Positions 44,767 to 55,386 of a stretch of 64,000 bases of DNA are shown here, in pieces (positions within the stretch are counted from its first letter, which is position 1; each line of letters starts with the position of its first letter). Source of the stretch: Cristatella mucedo (taxonomy: Eukaryota; Bryozoa; Phylactolaemata; Cristatellidae); NCBI GenBank assembly GCA_009760855.2, contig WPIO01000040.1, forward strand, positions 1,439,501-1,503,500, in the 5' to 3' direction. Under the pieces are notes generated by a model that saw only the letters and a list, made by a program, of their open reading frames with translations, was not told where the DNA came from and ran no database searches. Made by a program: the position numbers and the translations under genes.

Positions 44767-47700
44767 TTAATATAAATTTATTTTCTCCATTGACTCGTAT
44801 AACTTTACTTCTTCTTGTATATCAACTAGTTTTTTATCGTCTTGCTTTTTCTTTTTATCTGAAAATCTAACTCTCTTTACTGGTAATGGTTTAGTATTTT
44901 CAATCTTTTTTTCGGCATCTATACTAATATTACAAGTTTTACAGTGGCCTGGATTTGTACCATTGCTTAATGGTTCTGCAATCTTGTAATGACCGTATGC
45001 ATAACTACAGCAACCGCAGTCTAACCAGTAACGCTTTGATTCGAATGCTGATAGTGCTCTTTTCTTAAGTTTCTTTGTAATAATATTGTGTTTACTTTGT
45101 GTCATACGATAGAAATCTCTATCAAGTGTCTCATAAAAGTCTTTAGTATCAAGATTATCAGCATAAATATTCTAAGCAGTAGTTAGACATTGAACGTATT
45201 CATTGTGTGTTATCTTTGAATTCTTAATTACTGTTTTTGGAACACCCTTTGCTTTCATAAGTGGTTTCTTTGAAGCAACAGAATCTAATTTTGGTCTTAA
45301 TGCAATAAACTCATCAATTTTTTCACCTTTCATCTCATCCTTGAAATTACCAAACTCATCACTATGAAACCAATCTTTAATATCATCCATCTCTTTTTTC
45401 TCAAAGTTTTCACTTTTAATATCAACAACTAATGAATCATTATCTGTGTATAATAAACTTAATCTATCATTAAACTTAACTTTCAATGTGTCATAGTAAA
45501 ATATTTGCATATGTAATTTTGATAAATCAAGAACTGCAACTCCTATGAACATTGGTTTGTTTAGAAGTGTAGACTTTCTTGAATGTTCGAAACCAACTAA
45601 AGTTTTATCAAAGCATCTAATTTCTTTAAGTCTGGGATCTCTCATTATTTTATTAAACAATGAATCATTCTTATCTATTCCTGTATTTACTAATCTAACA
45701 CATGTTCTGTTTTCTACGTTTTCACACGTCTTTTCAAAGATTTGACAGATAAAACCTTTGTATAGATTTCTTTTAAATTCATTTTTTTACGATCAAACTC
45801 AATCTTTTTCTCTGCACATATATCAATGAATGGCTTTGCCCATGGTTCTTGATTAAATTTATATACTTTATGTATTTTAGTTGGGATCAATCCTTTACTA
45901 ACAACAAATTGAAAGTATCTATAATGTGTTAGATAATTAGTTTTATTATTAAAATCACAAATCAATTTTGGTACAGTGCTTGGACCTGATGAAAACTTTT
46001 GTTGATATCTTGAAAACTCAGCATTATCAACAACTCTACTTTCAGGACAAAGTGGATAATCGTTATCTAAATCATGTAGTTCTTTTGGATACTCTAAATC
46101 ACATAAGACAAATATTCCTGTTTACCATCTTCAGGTAGTGACATTATTTTTTCAAGAGACCAATTACTTAAATCATCTTCAATAGGTTCTGTAATAGGTA
46201 AGCACCACATCATAACTGTTGGATATTAACTTGTTGCATACCAGTACATAATATGAATAGTACTTACAAAGTCTTCTACTGACTTGACAGACTCCTCTTA
46301 TTGATTCCTTAAACTTTTGATATAGTTGTAAGTCTCCTTCCTTTTTACCTAATAAATTTATAGTACATTTTGTATAAAACAAAGTACAAGACCATGCATA
46401 GTGTGGTGCAGATAGATAGTGAGCAGGATCTAGTTTAAGCAATTCAATAAAACTATTTCTGTATGCTTCATAACAATCAGCAAGAAGTGAAACGTCTGCA
46501 TATAGATAAATATCATGATAATCTCCTAAATCTTTCGTGCTAAAAAGTTTAAATACATTTAGTGCATGTTCATAGTCTTCAGTACTAATACCTTTATCAA
46601 AAGTAAGTTTACTATTGAATGATTTAATATCTGGAATCTTAGTCTCATTGAATTTATCAAAAGAATCCATGTACTCATATGGATAAATACCTTTTCTTGT
46701 TATAACATCTTGTTCTAACATCTTGTTATAACATTAAGAACCTTAACATCAATATCTGGATATAATCTTTTAAAGACATCTATTGTAACATCAAAGTTTG
46801 AATTTGCTTTCTTTAATGAAGTAACAATATCACTTAAACCACCAATCATAAAATTAATAGAATCTTTAAACTTAAAATTCTCAAATGGCATTGACATATA
46901 ATTCTCCATATTATGTGCAACAGGTTTACAATTAAGACTAAATGTTGACATTCCTTTCACAATCAAATGAGAATCATATCCTTTCAAATTGTGAATAAAG
47001 ATAGGAAGTTTCCAACTACTTTTTTTAAATCTAACAAGTGAGTTACAAAGTTCGTGGGCTGCTCCCCTAAATTTACCAGTAAAATGACAGTGATCTCTTG
47101 CTTTTATATTTACTTTTGCTTCAGCAACAAATGTGTCATTATATATCCAACAATTAGTGGAATCATGAAATTGTATACGAGCATCAAAATAAAAAATAAT
47201 AGGTACTGTAGTGTGCTCTAGTAACTTATCTTTCAACTCATTTAAAACATTCATTATAAATTCCAAAAGCAACTCAACACAATCATTACTTCTATTTAAA
47301 AATATACAAGGCTTTCCTCCATTTATATCATTATCTATTAATACTTTTCCATTAATATCAAGAATAATTGCGCATGAGCCACATGAGACTTGTAACTTAT
47401 TAGTACATGTATCACTACATTTACCTGTTGTTAATTTACTATTACAGTAAGTTGGATTAATATTGTTAGATACTATACTTTCATAGCAAACATCACATGT
47501 CTTTACATTCAAACTCTCAAAATCTGCATAACAAACGTATGGAGACTTAATAAGTTTTTCATGGTCACTAAAATTTAAAAGCGTAGTATCTTTTGTTCGT
47601 CCTGTTTTCTTATTCGCAACAATACCAGGTATTTTTAATTTAGAGTAACTAGAATTAAGACCTTTACATAAAACTAAATGATTCTGAAAATCTTCATCTG

Positions 47701-48666
47701 AAAATAATTTATCCACACACCTGTGACAATAAAATACTGATCCTCCTTTATTAGCTGTTCTACATAATCCACTAAAATTCTTTATCAATACATAATGACT
47801 TTTTTCAGATTTAGTTATCAATAAAAGATTAATATGTCCATCTTGAATCTCTAATTTTCTTGATAGAATCCTTAGAGGATATACACCTGATTTGTCATTA
47901 TGTTCATAAACATTTATACTAACATTAAATAGTTTACCTAGTTTTTTAATATCAATTACTTTGAGTGGCCATTCAAGAATGAATTAGCTTTTAATATTTT
48001 GATTAAATCAATGTATCTCTCTGGATGAACACTTACAGGATTTAGGAATCTTAATACACACCATAAAGCACAATATTTATCTTCATTCTTTATATTAATA
48101 CAACAACGCTTCTTTGCTAAACCAGTTGGTAATGGTAAATAAGATGATCCTGCTCTAATAATATATTCACTCACATTAATCTCAAGACGTTTTACACCAA
48201 TCAATCTCCAACTAGAACCCGGATTCTTGTCAATAATTTTGTCTATTGATTCTTTTAAAGATTTTAATTGGTCTTTAATAATATTTGTATAATCAGATCT
48301 TTTAACAATTGCAACTAACTTAGAACCAGTTACAAGACTATGAGAATGTGTGTCAGTATCATCGTAATATGAATGGACTGAAATCTTTGTTTGTAATTTA
48401 AATGAAGAGAATCTAGTTGTTACTTCTTTTAATACGTTGTTATAACTTGGTATTATACTATTAAAGAAATCATCAATTTCAGTTGCTGAATAGTCTCTTC
48501 CTTTAAGAACATATCTCTCATGTTTTCCACTTGCTCCAACAAAATCTAATTTAAACTTATGAAGTCTAGAAGCAATACTTTTACTTGGAGTTATGTCATC
48601 AATGTTCATTAGTCTTCTTGACTCAGCGTGAAACGAATTTCCCTTTTGAGGACTTTTTCGATACAT
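44767..48666 (-). pseudogene. Protein-primed type B DNA polymerase (Polinton/adintovirus type)
   Basis: About 1,290 codons, starting MYRKSPQKGNSF just after AATATAG. Domains in order: an N-terminal region with CxxC zinc motifs (FYCHRCVDKLF), Exo I (YADFESLN, about 47525), a DHCHFTGKFRGAAHELCN knuckle, Exo II (HNLKGYDSHL), KGIYPYEYMDSF, palm motif A near 46230, motif C YTDNDS near 45450, and thumb SAFESKRYW and YAYGHYK. Breaks: frame change near 47963, three 13-bp units at 46696-46734 shifting the frame, Tyr instead of the motif A Asp and a TAA in the same motif (46226-46228), frame changes near 46118 and 45790, and TAG at 45172-45174. As assembled it is catalytically dead. Confidence 0.85.
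46696..46734. repeat. Three 13-bp tandem units inside the polymerase gene
   Basis: CTTGTTATAACAT, CTTGTTCTAACAT, CTTGTTATAACAT. Two extra units (26 bp) shift the reading frame between the exonuclease and palm domains. Confidence 0.85.
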
Positions 48667-48815
48667 CTATATTAAGAAAATTAATAAAATTATTTAATTG
48701 AAAAAATAAATAGGACAAAAGTTTAATGTTGGAGGAAAAGTAAACTTTTAGGACATTTTCATTTCAAGACTTCGAAATGCGAACGATAGTGAGCATGAGG
48801 AGGATTGAAAAAGGG

Positions 48816-48848
48816 AAATGTCCCGTAAAGGATACTTTTCTTACAACA
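48816..48848 (-). repeat. Right terminal inverted repeat, 33 bp
   Basis: AAATGTCCCG...TTACAACA, complementary to 29553-29585 with one mismatch. The 150 bp between it and the polymerase start have no gene. Confidence 0.9.
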
Positions 48849-48853
48849 GGCCG
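48849..48853. repeat. Target-site duplication GGCCG, right copy
   Basis: Direct repeat of the 5 bp at 29548-29552, immediately outside the right terminal repeat. Confidence 0.7.
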
Positions 48854-49115
48854 GGACGCTGGTCGCGCTACGCGCTACTTCCTGGTGCCGGCGCTGCGCA
48901 GTTCTGAGCGCTTTCTCGGGACGTGCACTCAGAGGCCCGCACTTCGAACCGTTAGCGGCGCGTCAGACAAGGCACGCGCTGACAGCCGTCGGCGGCGGCG
49001 GAAGAAGCGGCGGCCGCGTAAGCGGTCGGAAGACGACGCAGCGGCGGCCGCGGCCGCGCGGTCAGCAGCGGACGCTGCAGCTGCGGACGTGCTCGGCGCC
49101 TTGGCATTTCTCTGA
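48854..49115 (+). pseudogene. Host exon, 3' part, interrupted by the provirus
   Basis: Continues in phase from 29552 and runs to TGA at 49113-49115. Contains ATRYFLVPALRSSERF, then a very basic stretch (RRRRRKKRRPRKR) and a poly-Ala tail. The basic block could be a nuclear localisation or nucleic-acid-binding segment. GC-rich composition makes a chance frame possible. Confidence 0.35.
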
Positions 49116-49370
49116 CCAGAGCAGCCTCGATCTGAGTAGCATCGATCGATCGATCGATCGCGACGCTGCTGTGCTTTCGATCCCTGGCAGCGGGAGACAC
49201 GCCTCGCACGCGAGAGAGAGCGCTCGCGCGCGTCCTTGAGGCGTGGAAACATTTCAAACGAATCAGAAAACGCGCGTACCGCATAGAGATACCTAAAACA
49301 CTTCCATTCTTTACGCTCTTATTAGTTGATCTTCTTTTACTTGAAGCATGCTGCAGCCACGCACATTGTT
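49116..49370. other. Host flank, (GATC)n, no gene
   Basis: A short ATCGATCGATCG run at 49140-49160, otherwise GC-rich sequence without a supported gene. Confidence 0.5.
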
Positions 49371-49630
49371 CATAATAACAATAACAATAACACTAATGCG
49401 TTTGTTATAGCGCCCTCAGAGAACTCAATTTCTTTGCACAGGCACTTTACATTCGCTGCAAGGAAAGCAATATCGAATGGTTACTTGTGGCATGCTCCAT
49501 ACGCAACAAGAACAACATGGTTAAGGGTGCACATTTACAGGGTCAGCATGCAAGTGTGGTGTGGCAACATGCACAGTGTCAGCACGCATAAGCACATGAA
49601 GGGTCGAATCACATGGACACACCAAATGCT
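49370..49630 (-). mobile_element. SINE-like interspersed repeat
   Basis: AATAACAATAACA tail, GCGCCCTCAGAGAACTCAAT, AGGGTCAGCATGCAAGTGTG and CAGTGTCAGCACGCATAAGC, collinear with the copy at 9.0-9.26 kb. Confidence 0.7.
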
Positions 49631-49784
49631 GTGATGAATAGATGCGTTTTTATTTTCTACTTAAATGTGGCCAAAGTCAGGAGACGTCGCGACGCCAGTT
49701 GGAAGTTAATTCTAGGCTTCGGTGGCAAAAGAACTAAATTCACGGTCTCCAATGGATTTGAGATGTGTACAGTATATGTATATA

Positions 49785-49786
49785 CA

Positions 49787-49849
<63 letters not shown>

Positions 49850-49875
49850 TATATACATATATACATATATATTAC
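49785..49875. repeat. (AT)n microsatellite
   Basis: About 90 bp of AT with a few AC interruptions near the right end. Ile-Tyr frames are artefacts. Confidence 0.95.
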
Positions 49876-49959
49876 AAATATATAAACAGGGGCGAAGAAG
49901 ATGGAAAAATAGATTTCCAAACGCGTTTAGTTCAGGTCCTATCTCAGTGGGAGACTCCA

Positions 49960-50330
49960 GAGTATTGATGTGAATGGACGAAGAGCATCCGAGGATGCTC
50001 CTCTGAAATGTAGGGAACCTCGGGGTTCTGTGCTCGTCGGTCCCGTTCTTTTCACGGTTCGTGGTCTCCCTAATTTCCACGGTTCGTACTCGCCGATGTG
50101 ATGACCAGGCACAATCTAGGCTTTCACTTCTATGCAGATGACGCACCTATGCGGTTGTACCTCTGCTTTGATCCCTCCCAGCCCTCCAGCACGTCGAATT
50201 CTATCAACTCCCTTGCTGAATGTATTAATGACATCCGCACGTGGGTAGTCGGAAGACTTCCTTAAATTGAATGGCAATAAAACCAACTTACAAGTTATAG
50301 GCAGACCAAGTGTGATTCAGAGAAATACCG
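49960..50330 (+). mobile_element. LINE reverse transcriptase fragment (copy F)
   Basis: Plus-strand remains with PRGSV...GPVLF near 50030, FHFYADDAPMRLYL (catalytic YADD) near 50135, and ECINDIRTWV. Heavily broken. Confidence 0.7.
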
Positions 50331-50850
50331 GACTGCGTTCCTTCTGTCTACTTATTCCCCTAGCACAGGGCTGCACTGAACGGGGAATCCGCTGCATAAC
50401 GAGCTGCAGCGGGGGGGGGGGAGAGGGGGCGAAAGGGGGCGAGGCAAGCCTAACGCAAGCAAGCGCGGCGCCTCAGGCTTCACTCACTGAAGCAATGAAA
50501 AGCGCTTACGAGCGTTGTCGTTTGAAGTCCTAGAGGCCCATTGACGTGCGAAAAACTGCGTAGCAACATCGCGCGCATTCATTCTGCTCCGCTCGCGTGT
50601 AATGAGCGAAGACGTTTTTCGAGACGCCATTTGCTTTTGAAGCGCACGACGAGCGCATGTACGCCCAGATGGCCGGTTAAAGCTAACGCGCTCTTGTATA
50701 TTTTTTCTTAACTAATAGCTATTGTTACCATTTTTCATTTTGCCCTCGATTTGAGTTTGCCGCTTCTCGCGCCAGCGACCGCGAATCACGTGATCACTCC
50801 GCGGTTCAACTTCGGCAGCGCTCTGCTCTCGCCCCGGGGTCTGCCATTGA
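50331..50850. other. Intergenic, G10 run, no gene
   Basis: A GGGGGGGGGG run near 50410. Short frames only. Confidence 0.45.
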
Positions 50851-51400
50851 CCGCTGAGTCAGCGGCAATAGAGATTCATCAGGACATTTCTGGGAATTTA
50901 AATTTATTTGAGAATGACTTTGCGAATTTCTCACTTCTTCCAGAGGTGCAATATAAGCGGAGAATAGGAAAAGACCAAGGACGGACGGTTGACTCGCGTC
51001 TAGTCTGATAACTGAGACTTGCCGATCGGACGACACGAATTTAGCACCACCGATAACTGAAATTTGAACCACACTAGGGCCTCGTCTGCCAGACCGAGCG
51101 CTGTTCTCGATTGTTCAATAAGGATATCGTGATCGATAGTGTCAAAGGCAGCTGAAAGGTCTAGCAAGGCGAGGGCAGTGACATTCCCGCCATCGCCGCT
51201 ACGTAGGATGTCATTGGATACACGACGAAGAACAGTTTACGTGAAGTGGTGTCGCTTGAATCTCGACTGAAATTCTTCTGACTCTTTATTCTGTTCAATG
51301 TGTGCCACATAGCTTGGCGACAAACGTTTCTAGAATCTTTGACAAAAAAGAAGAAATGAAAGTGGGCAATACTTTGATAGGAGCTTTAAATCTAATCCAG
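50850..51400 (-). mobile_element. LINE reverse transcriptase fragment (copy G)
   Basis: Minus-strand sequence around 51060-51260 matches the fingers segment of copy D (AFDTIDHDILIEQ-type region, [12 protein letters not shown]). Truncated at both ends. Confidence 0.6.
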
Positions 51401-52435
51401 GCAATAGCCTGAGAACGCGCACGGACAATCTCATGATATTTGTCGATCTAACTTAGTATAATGTTTGCTATAACTTGGAATTAAAAGTGTAGCTGCATGA
51501 ATGTTTCAGTGGAAATGGCAGCCGTATCGCGGTTCGAATGCACAAATAGACTAGCTGGTCCGTGCCATTTGAGGCCATAGCACGAGAACGCGAAAGCGCG
51601 ATTGCATGAAATTTGGTGGGTAAGCCAGTAATACCATCCTGTATAATTTTGAATCAAATCCACAGTGTACTGACTATTATTTTGGCAATCGAATCTGTAT
51701 CGCGGATATTAATGGAATTCAAAACATTTCACGGTTGCAAATGGTTAAACTTTGGATTTGCACTTCGACCACTTAGCTGTCTGCAAATATATATGTCTTC
51801 CTAGTGATTGATCATTGATGCTATTAAAGTAGGGCAGTCATCGGCCAATTCGTCGAAAGCAACAGGAAAATCCGCTAATGGGACAAAGCTCAGAGCCAAC
51901 ATTATTGTGAAGACCATTCGCAGATGTTCGTCATCGCGGTATTCTGTTGCAAGATTAAAATCCTCAACCCTGCGCCAAAGATTCTGTTTGAGATCAAGCG
52001 AGCATCCAACAAGCTGCGCTCCACGAAAGATAAGTGAACGGGGATTCTGGATGGCTTTATCAAAACGTGACACATTTTACAGATTCAGAAATTGTATGGT
52101 AATGCATGACACAACTAGAGTACTAATATTATTCTACATTAGCCGTAAAATGCGGTATTTTTCCTTTTTATTACAAAGGTAGTTAATTCCTTAGATAGAA
52201 AGCCGGTTAACTCAATAAATCGTACGCTTGAAAACATTATTTTGTCGTGTGCGAATTTGTTGGGGTTGTTAGCAAGCATTTCATATATATAAATAAACAG
52301 GGGCGAAGAAAACGTGAGGTAAAATATTAGCAGGAGCCAGTGGCAGCTGCTGAAGTAGCTACGCATTATCTCGCACGTGTCCGTTCGCAGTCGTGGCGAA
52401 TGGACCAATGAATGAGAGCGAAGCGTCAGCAAAAG
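51400..52435. other. Intergenic, no gene seen
   Basis: AT-rich, with only short frames; a GGGGCGAAGAA segment near 52299 recurs at 49888. No family recognised. Confidence 0.45.
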
Positions 52436-52515
52436 TAAGGTGCCTAGAAAGAGATTGAGTTATCTGGGGGCGCTTTATCAAGGGTTTAACTATTATTTTT
52501 GCTATCATTATTCAT
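52435..52515 (+). mobile_element. SINE 3' tail fragment
   Basis: GTGCCTAGAAAGAGATTGAG, GGGGGCGCTTTATCAAGGG and a TATTATTTTTGC tail. Confidence 0.55.
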
Positions 52516-52519
52516 CTCG

Positions 52520-53350
52520 GGAGAGAATTCCGCCGACGGACGCCGGTCGCGAGCGCGCGACGGTGTGCGAACCGCAATGGCCGACGCTCGCAGGCGATCG
52601 CCTATCGCCACGGGATGCGGTTCTGCCCCATCCGCCACTTCCGCTGCAGCGCTTGCTACTAGCCGTCGCCGACGTGCGGCGTCGGGCGTCTCTTCCGCCA
52701 GCCGCCGCCGAACGCGCGCAGCTGGAGACACCCGCGAGTCGGCGGCAGATAGCCTCTGCAGCATCCAGGCGCGCGCGGCGCCACCGAGCGGCACGCCGCG
52801 CTGGAGCTCCAGGCTGCTGCCGCCGTCTCCGGGCCGCGGCGAGCGGCGCTTCGCAGCAGGTGCGCCAAGCCGCCGCGCTCTGCATCCTGCGTCCGCGACC
52901 GCACGGCTGCGCGCCGGAGCGCGGCGCGCGCGGCGTCGAGCTCATCCGAAAGGCACCGCTGGTGGCCGACCGGCAGCGCGCAAGAGGCGTAACGCTCCGG
53001 TGCGGAGAGGTGCGGGCTCTTTTTGTCTATAAATCGTTGGTGTCAGCGGAGCCTTCGCCAATTTTTACACAAAGGCGTAGGCGTTTCCGGCGCCGTGGAG
53101 TAAGCGCGTGCCCGGCGGGCTACGAAGTCCCGTTGCGCCGCTAGCCTCGGAACGACTTGAGACGAGCTACCAACCGACGCGGTGTTACAAAAATGCTCTT
53201 CCCGGTCTCTCCCCAACTGGCACGTAAGCCACCTGGAATGTCGCAGTCGTTTCACTCGCACTCACTCCAGGTGGGCAACGTGCCATCTGTGACGAGTCCC
53301 AAAGTGGCATTTTTTTATACAAAACCCTCGACAACATCGATGTGAAAATA
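52520..53350. other. CpG-rich block with a possible promoter
   Basis: GC-rich with chance-like frames on both strands. TCTATAAATC at 53026-53035 could be a TATA box, followed by ATG at 53192 and a donor-like CAC|GTAAGC at 53220. No further exon could be tied to it, so no gene is called. Confidence 0.3.
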
Positions 53351-53406
53351 CTACCGAACTAGCAAGGTTATATTATATTAAAAAGAATTTTTTACTATTG
53401 TACAGA

Positions 53407-53870
53407 AATGAGCAGTGCCAGGAAGGGAAACACATAATCAGAAGAAGGTTATACTAAGATTAAGCATGTTTTGCGTGTAATTGAGGAAGCATTTCTGCAA
53501 GGAAAGTTAACAGTGCGTGTCTAGTCTCTTGCTTATAAGGAAGAGATTTATTAAAAGGCAAATTCGATCTTAATATTGTTCGTGACACTAGTGTTTTACC
53601 TCCTCTTGGGTTAACTACTACTCAGTTTTGGCTTAATGTTCATGGAGTAGAGATTGATTTTGCTTCTTCTAAAATTGATTTTGCTTCTTCTATCTTCCTC
53701 AGGATTAATCCAGACCCTAACTTTTTTTGTGCATCAAATGACAGGGTTTGTGGCCGAAAAACCTGAAGGATTTGAGCTTATTGATGATTTGATATTTGAT
53801 TTATATTCAGGGAAAAAAAATGTTTTCATATTTGCGTTCTTGTGATGGGCACGTGAATACCTTGTTGAAA
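53407..53870 (+). pseudogene. Broken unknown viral-like gene
   Basis: ATG at 53407 follows TTGTACAGAA, like element 1 starts. The frame (MSSARKGNT ... KIKHVLRVIEEAFLQGK) has stops at about 53434, 53518 and 53551. A later frame holds VLPPLGLTTTQFWLNVHGVE. No family recognised. Confidence 0.35.
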
Positions 53871-53983
53871 CAGAATAAAAAAAATTGCGAAAGGAGGATA
53901 AATAAATATTTAAGTTAACTTGTTTTATAGTAAATATTTCCGACCTGCGCAAAAAGTATGTTAACCAAAGGTATGAAGAAGTT

Positions 53984-54283
53984 GTGCAATACAATAGCAA
54001 AGTAAGGTTGTGCCTAATGAGCTTAACGAGGGTAAGATATGCACTGAAATTTGTAAACATTCTCATATCGCTAGGAGTAACTATAACCAGCACTTACATT
54101 TCATCAGTCCCAGACTTATCTGATGTTGTTCCTGCATTCGCAGCAGTAACCACAGTGTTGTTATCAATTGATGGCGTCCTTGCTGAAATAGACAAACGCA
54201 AAAGAGCAACTCTAGAAGTAAATGCAAAGTTTATCTCACAAGTAATAGATACTTTGTCTGGTGATGAAATAACCAGAGAATAA
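53984..54283 (+). CDS. Possible two-helix membrane protein, unknown
   Basis: 99 codons, with the same frame open upstream to about 53900. Two hydrophobic segments (FVNILISLGVTITSTYIS and VVPAFAAVTTVLLSI) are flanked by charged helices (AEIDKRKRATLEVNAKF), a helix-TM-TM-helix layout. No homologue in element 1. Confidence 0.4.
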   Translation: MQYNSKVRLCLMSLTRVRYALKFVNILISLGVTITSTYISSVPDLSDVVPAFAAVTTVLLSIDGVLAEIDKRKRATLEVNAKFISQVIDTLSGDEITRE

Positions 54284-54702
54284 TTCAATGATATTGTTAA
54301 GGGCACAGCTGAAATAGACATTGCTCAGTAAGATTGATTGCTGTTTGATTATTTGCAATTCCTTATCGACAAATCTTCTCTGCATAGCGTCTAGGAAATA
54401 TCTAGCTAGTTGATCTTTCCCTGCTATTATTCTAAGAGAATCTCGTGCTTCGTCAAACTCAAATGACGGATCAGTGGCTCTCCCCTTTCTTTTTCATCTT
54501 CTCCTTCGTCCGGTTTTATTAGACATCTAACGGTTGGTCCACGTTCTAATGACTCTTCGTGCTATCCTACTCTCCTACTTTTCTACAGTACTTTGGTTGT
54601 ATTCGTTTGACTATCTCTTTTTACAGCTTTTGCCGGTTCTTCTCCTGTTGTTCTTGTAATGTTGTCATTCAGGTAATCTAAAATCTTCGGTAGATTCTCA
54701 AT

Positions 54703-54927
54703 TCATTCCCTGTTTCTAGTAGGATCGCCGGAATTCAGACTTTCGAATTCCTTTTCATGCTGAGCCATGAAAGCTCTTTCTGCTATCGTTCTATTCATTG
54801 TCTCAACTAACGCAACACTTTTCTTGCTCGTTGCTTCTATTACGCAAGTCCGTGTCCGTTGATTTTTTTTCTTGAAATCTCCTTTAAACTCTCTGATCCA
54901 GGATCTGTTGTTATCTTCTTCGGCCAT
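54703..54927 (-). CDS. Small charged protein, unknown
   Basis: 74 codons (MAEEDNNRSWIREFKGDFKK ... FESLNSGDPTRN). Helical and charged, with lower GC than the surrounding host; resembles the small virion-region proteins of element 1 only in style. Confidence 0.35.
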   Translation of the reverse strand: MAEEDNNRSWIREFKGDFKKKNQRTRTCVIEATSKKSVALVETMNRTIAERAFMAQHEKEFESLNSGDPTRNRE

Positions 54928-54990
54928 CGCAAAAGACCCTTTGAGTAAATATCAACTGTTGTTTGTTTTGCTTATTTTGGCGATTTTGTT

Positions 54991-55386
54991 TTAAGCGCGC
55001 TCGAGTCTCGTATACTTACTAGCAACAATAATCATGCTTAATGCGAATTTATGACCCGAATCAGCTGGTGGCATATGCGGTATATCTGCTTGCTGACTTT
55101 CATTAGGCACTCCTGTGTCAAAGAGACCATGAGAAATTACTTTTGGCCTTGTTCTGAATACCTGGCTTACATCTGAATTCGGGTCATACTTACCTTTCTT
55201 TTTGCTCTCTTTTAAAGTCAAGAATGACATTCTATAGAAAATGGAAATACTTTGCAAAGTTTGTTCCCACACTTTATCTGAAAAAAGAATACCTGGAAAG
55301 CGATCACACGAATTGTAACAAAAAAATAAAGCGAAGGTCAAAGCTAAAAGATGGATTGCGTTGTGATCTGCAGGATCTCGATTCAA
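54991..55386 (-). CDS. Unsupported 131-codon frame
   Basis: Open frame overlapping a plus-strand candidate at 55224-55815. No motif recognised. One of the two is probably a shadow. Confidence 0.2.
   Translation of the reverse strand: MNRDPADHNAIHLLALTFALFFCYNSCDRFPGILFSDKVWEQTLQSISIFYRMSFLTLKESKKKGKYDPNSDVSQVFRTRPKVISHGLFDTGVPNESQQADIPHMPPADSGHKFALSMIIVASKYTRLERA

Larger units (their letters stand above)
29553..48848. mobile_element. Element 1: integrated Maverick/adintovirus-like provirus, 19,296 bp
   Basis: An AT-rich block with sharp edges inside GC-rich host DNA, bounded by 33-bp inverted repeats and a 5-bp duplication. Its gene set (protein-primed PolB, A32/FtsK-HerA ATPase, adenain-like protease, MCP, penton-like proteins, fibres) matches Polinton/adintovirus-type viruses. 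Most structural genes are on the minus strand; zinc-ribbon, protease, HNH and fibre genes are on plus. Several genes are broken, yet terminal repeats and duplication are intact, suggesting moderate age. No integrase was found. A related, more decayed copy begins about 4.5 kb to the right. Confidence 0.85.

Noticed and set aside
29553-48848. AT-rich block as contaminating or chimeric contig
   Set aside because: Matching terminal repeats, a 5-bp duplication and phase continuity across the host flanks argue for a true insertion, and a diverged relative lies in the same host DNA. Junction reads would settle it.
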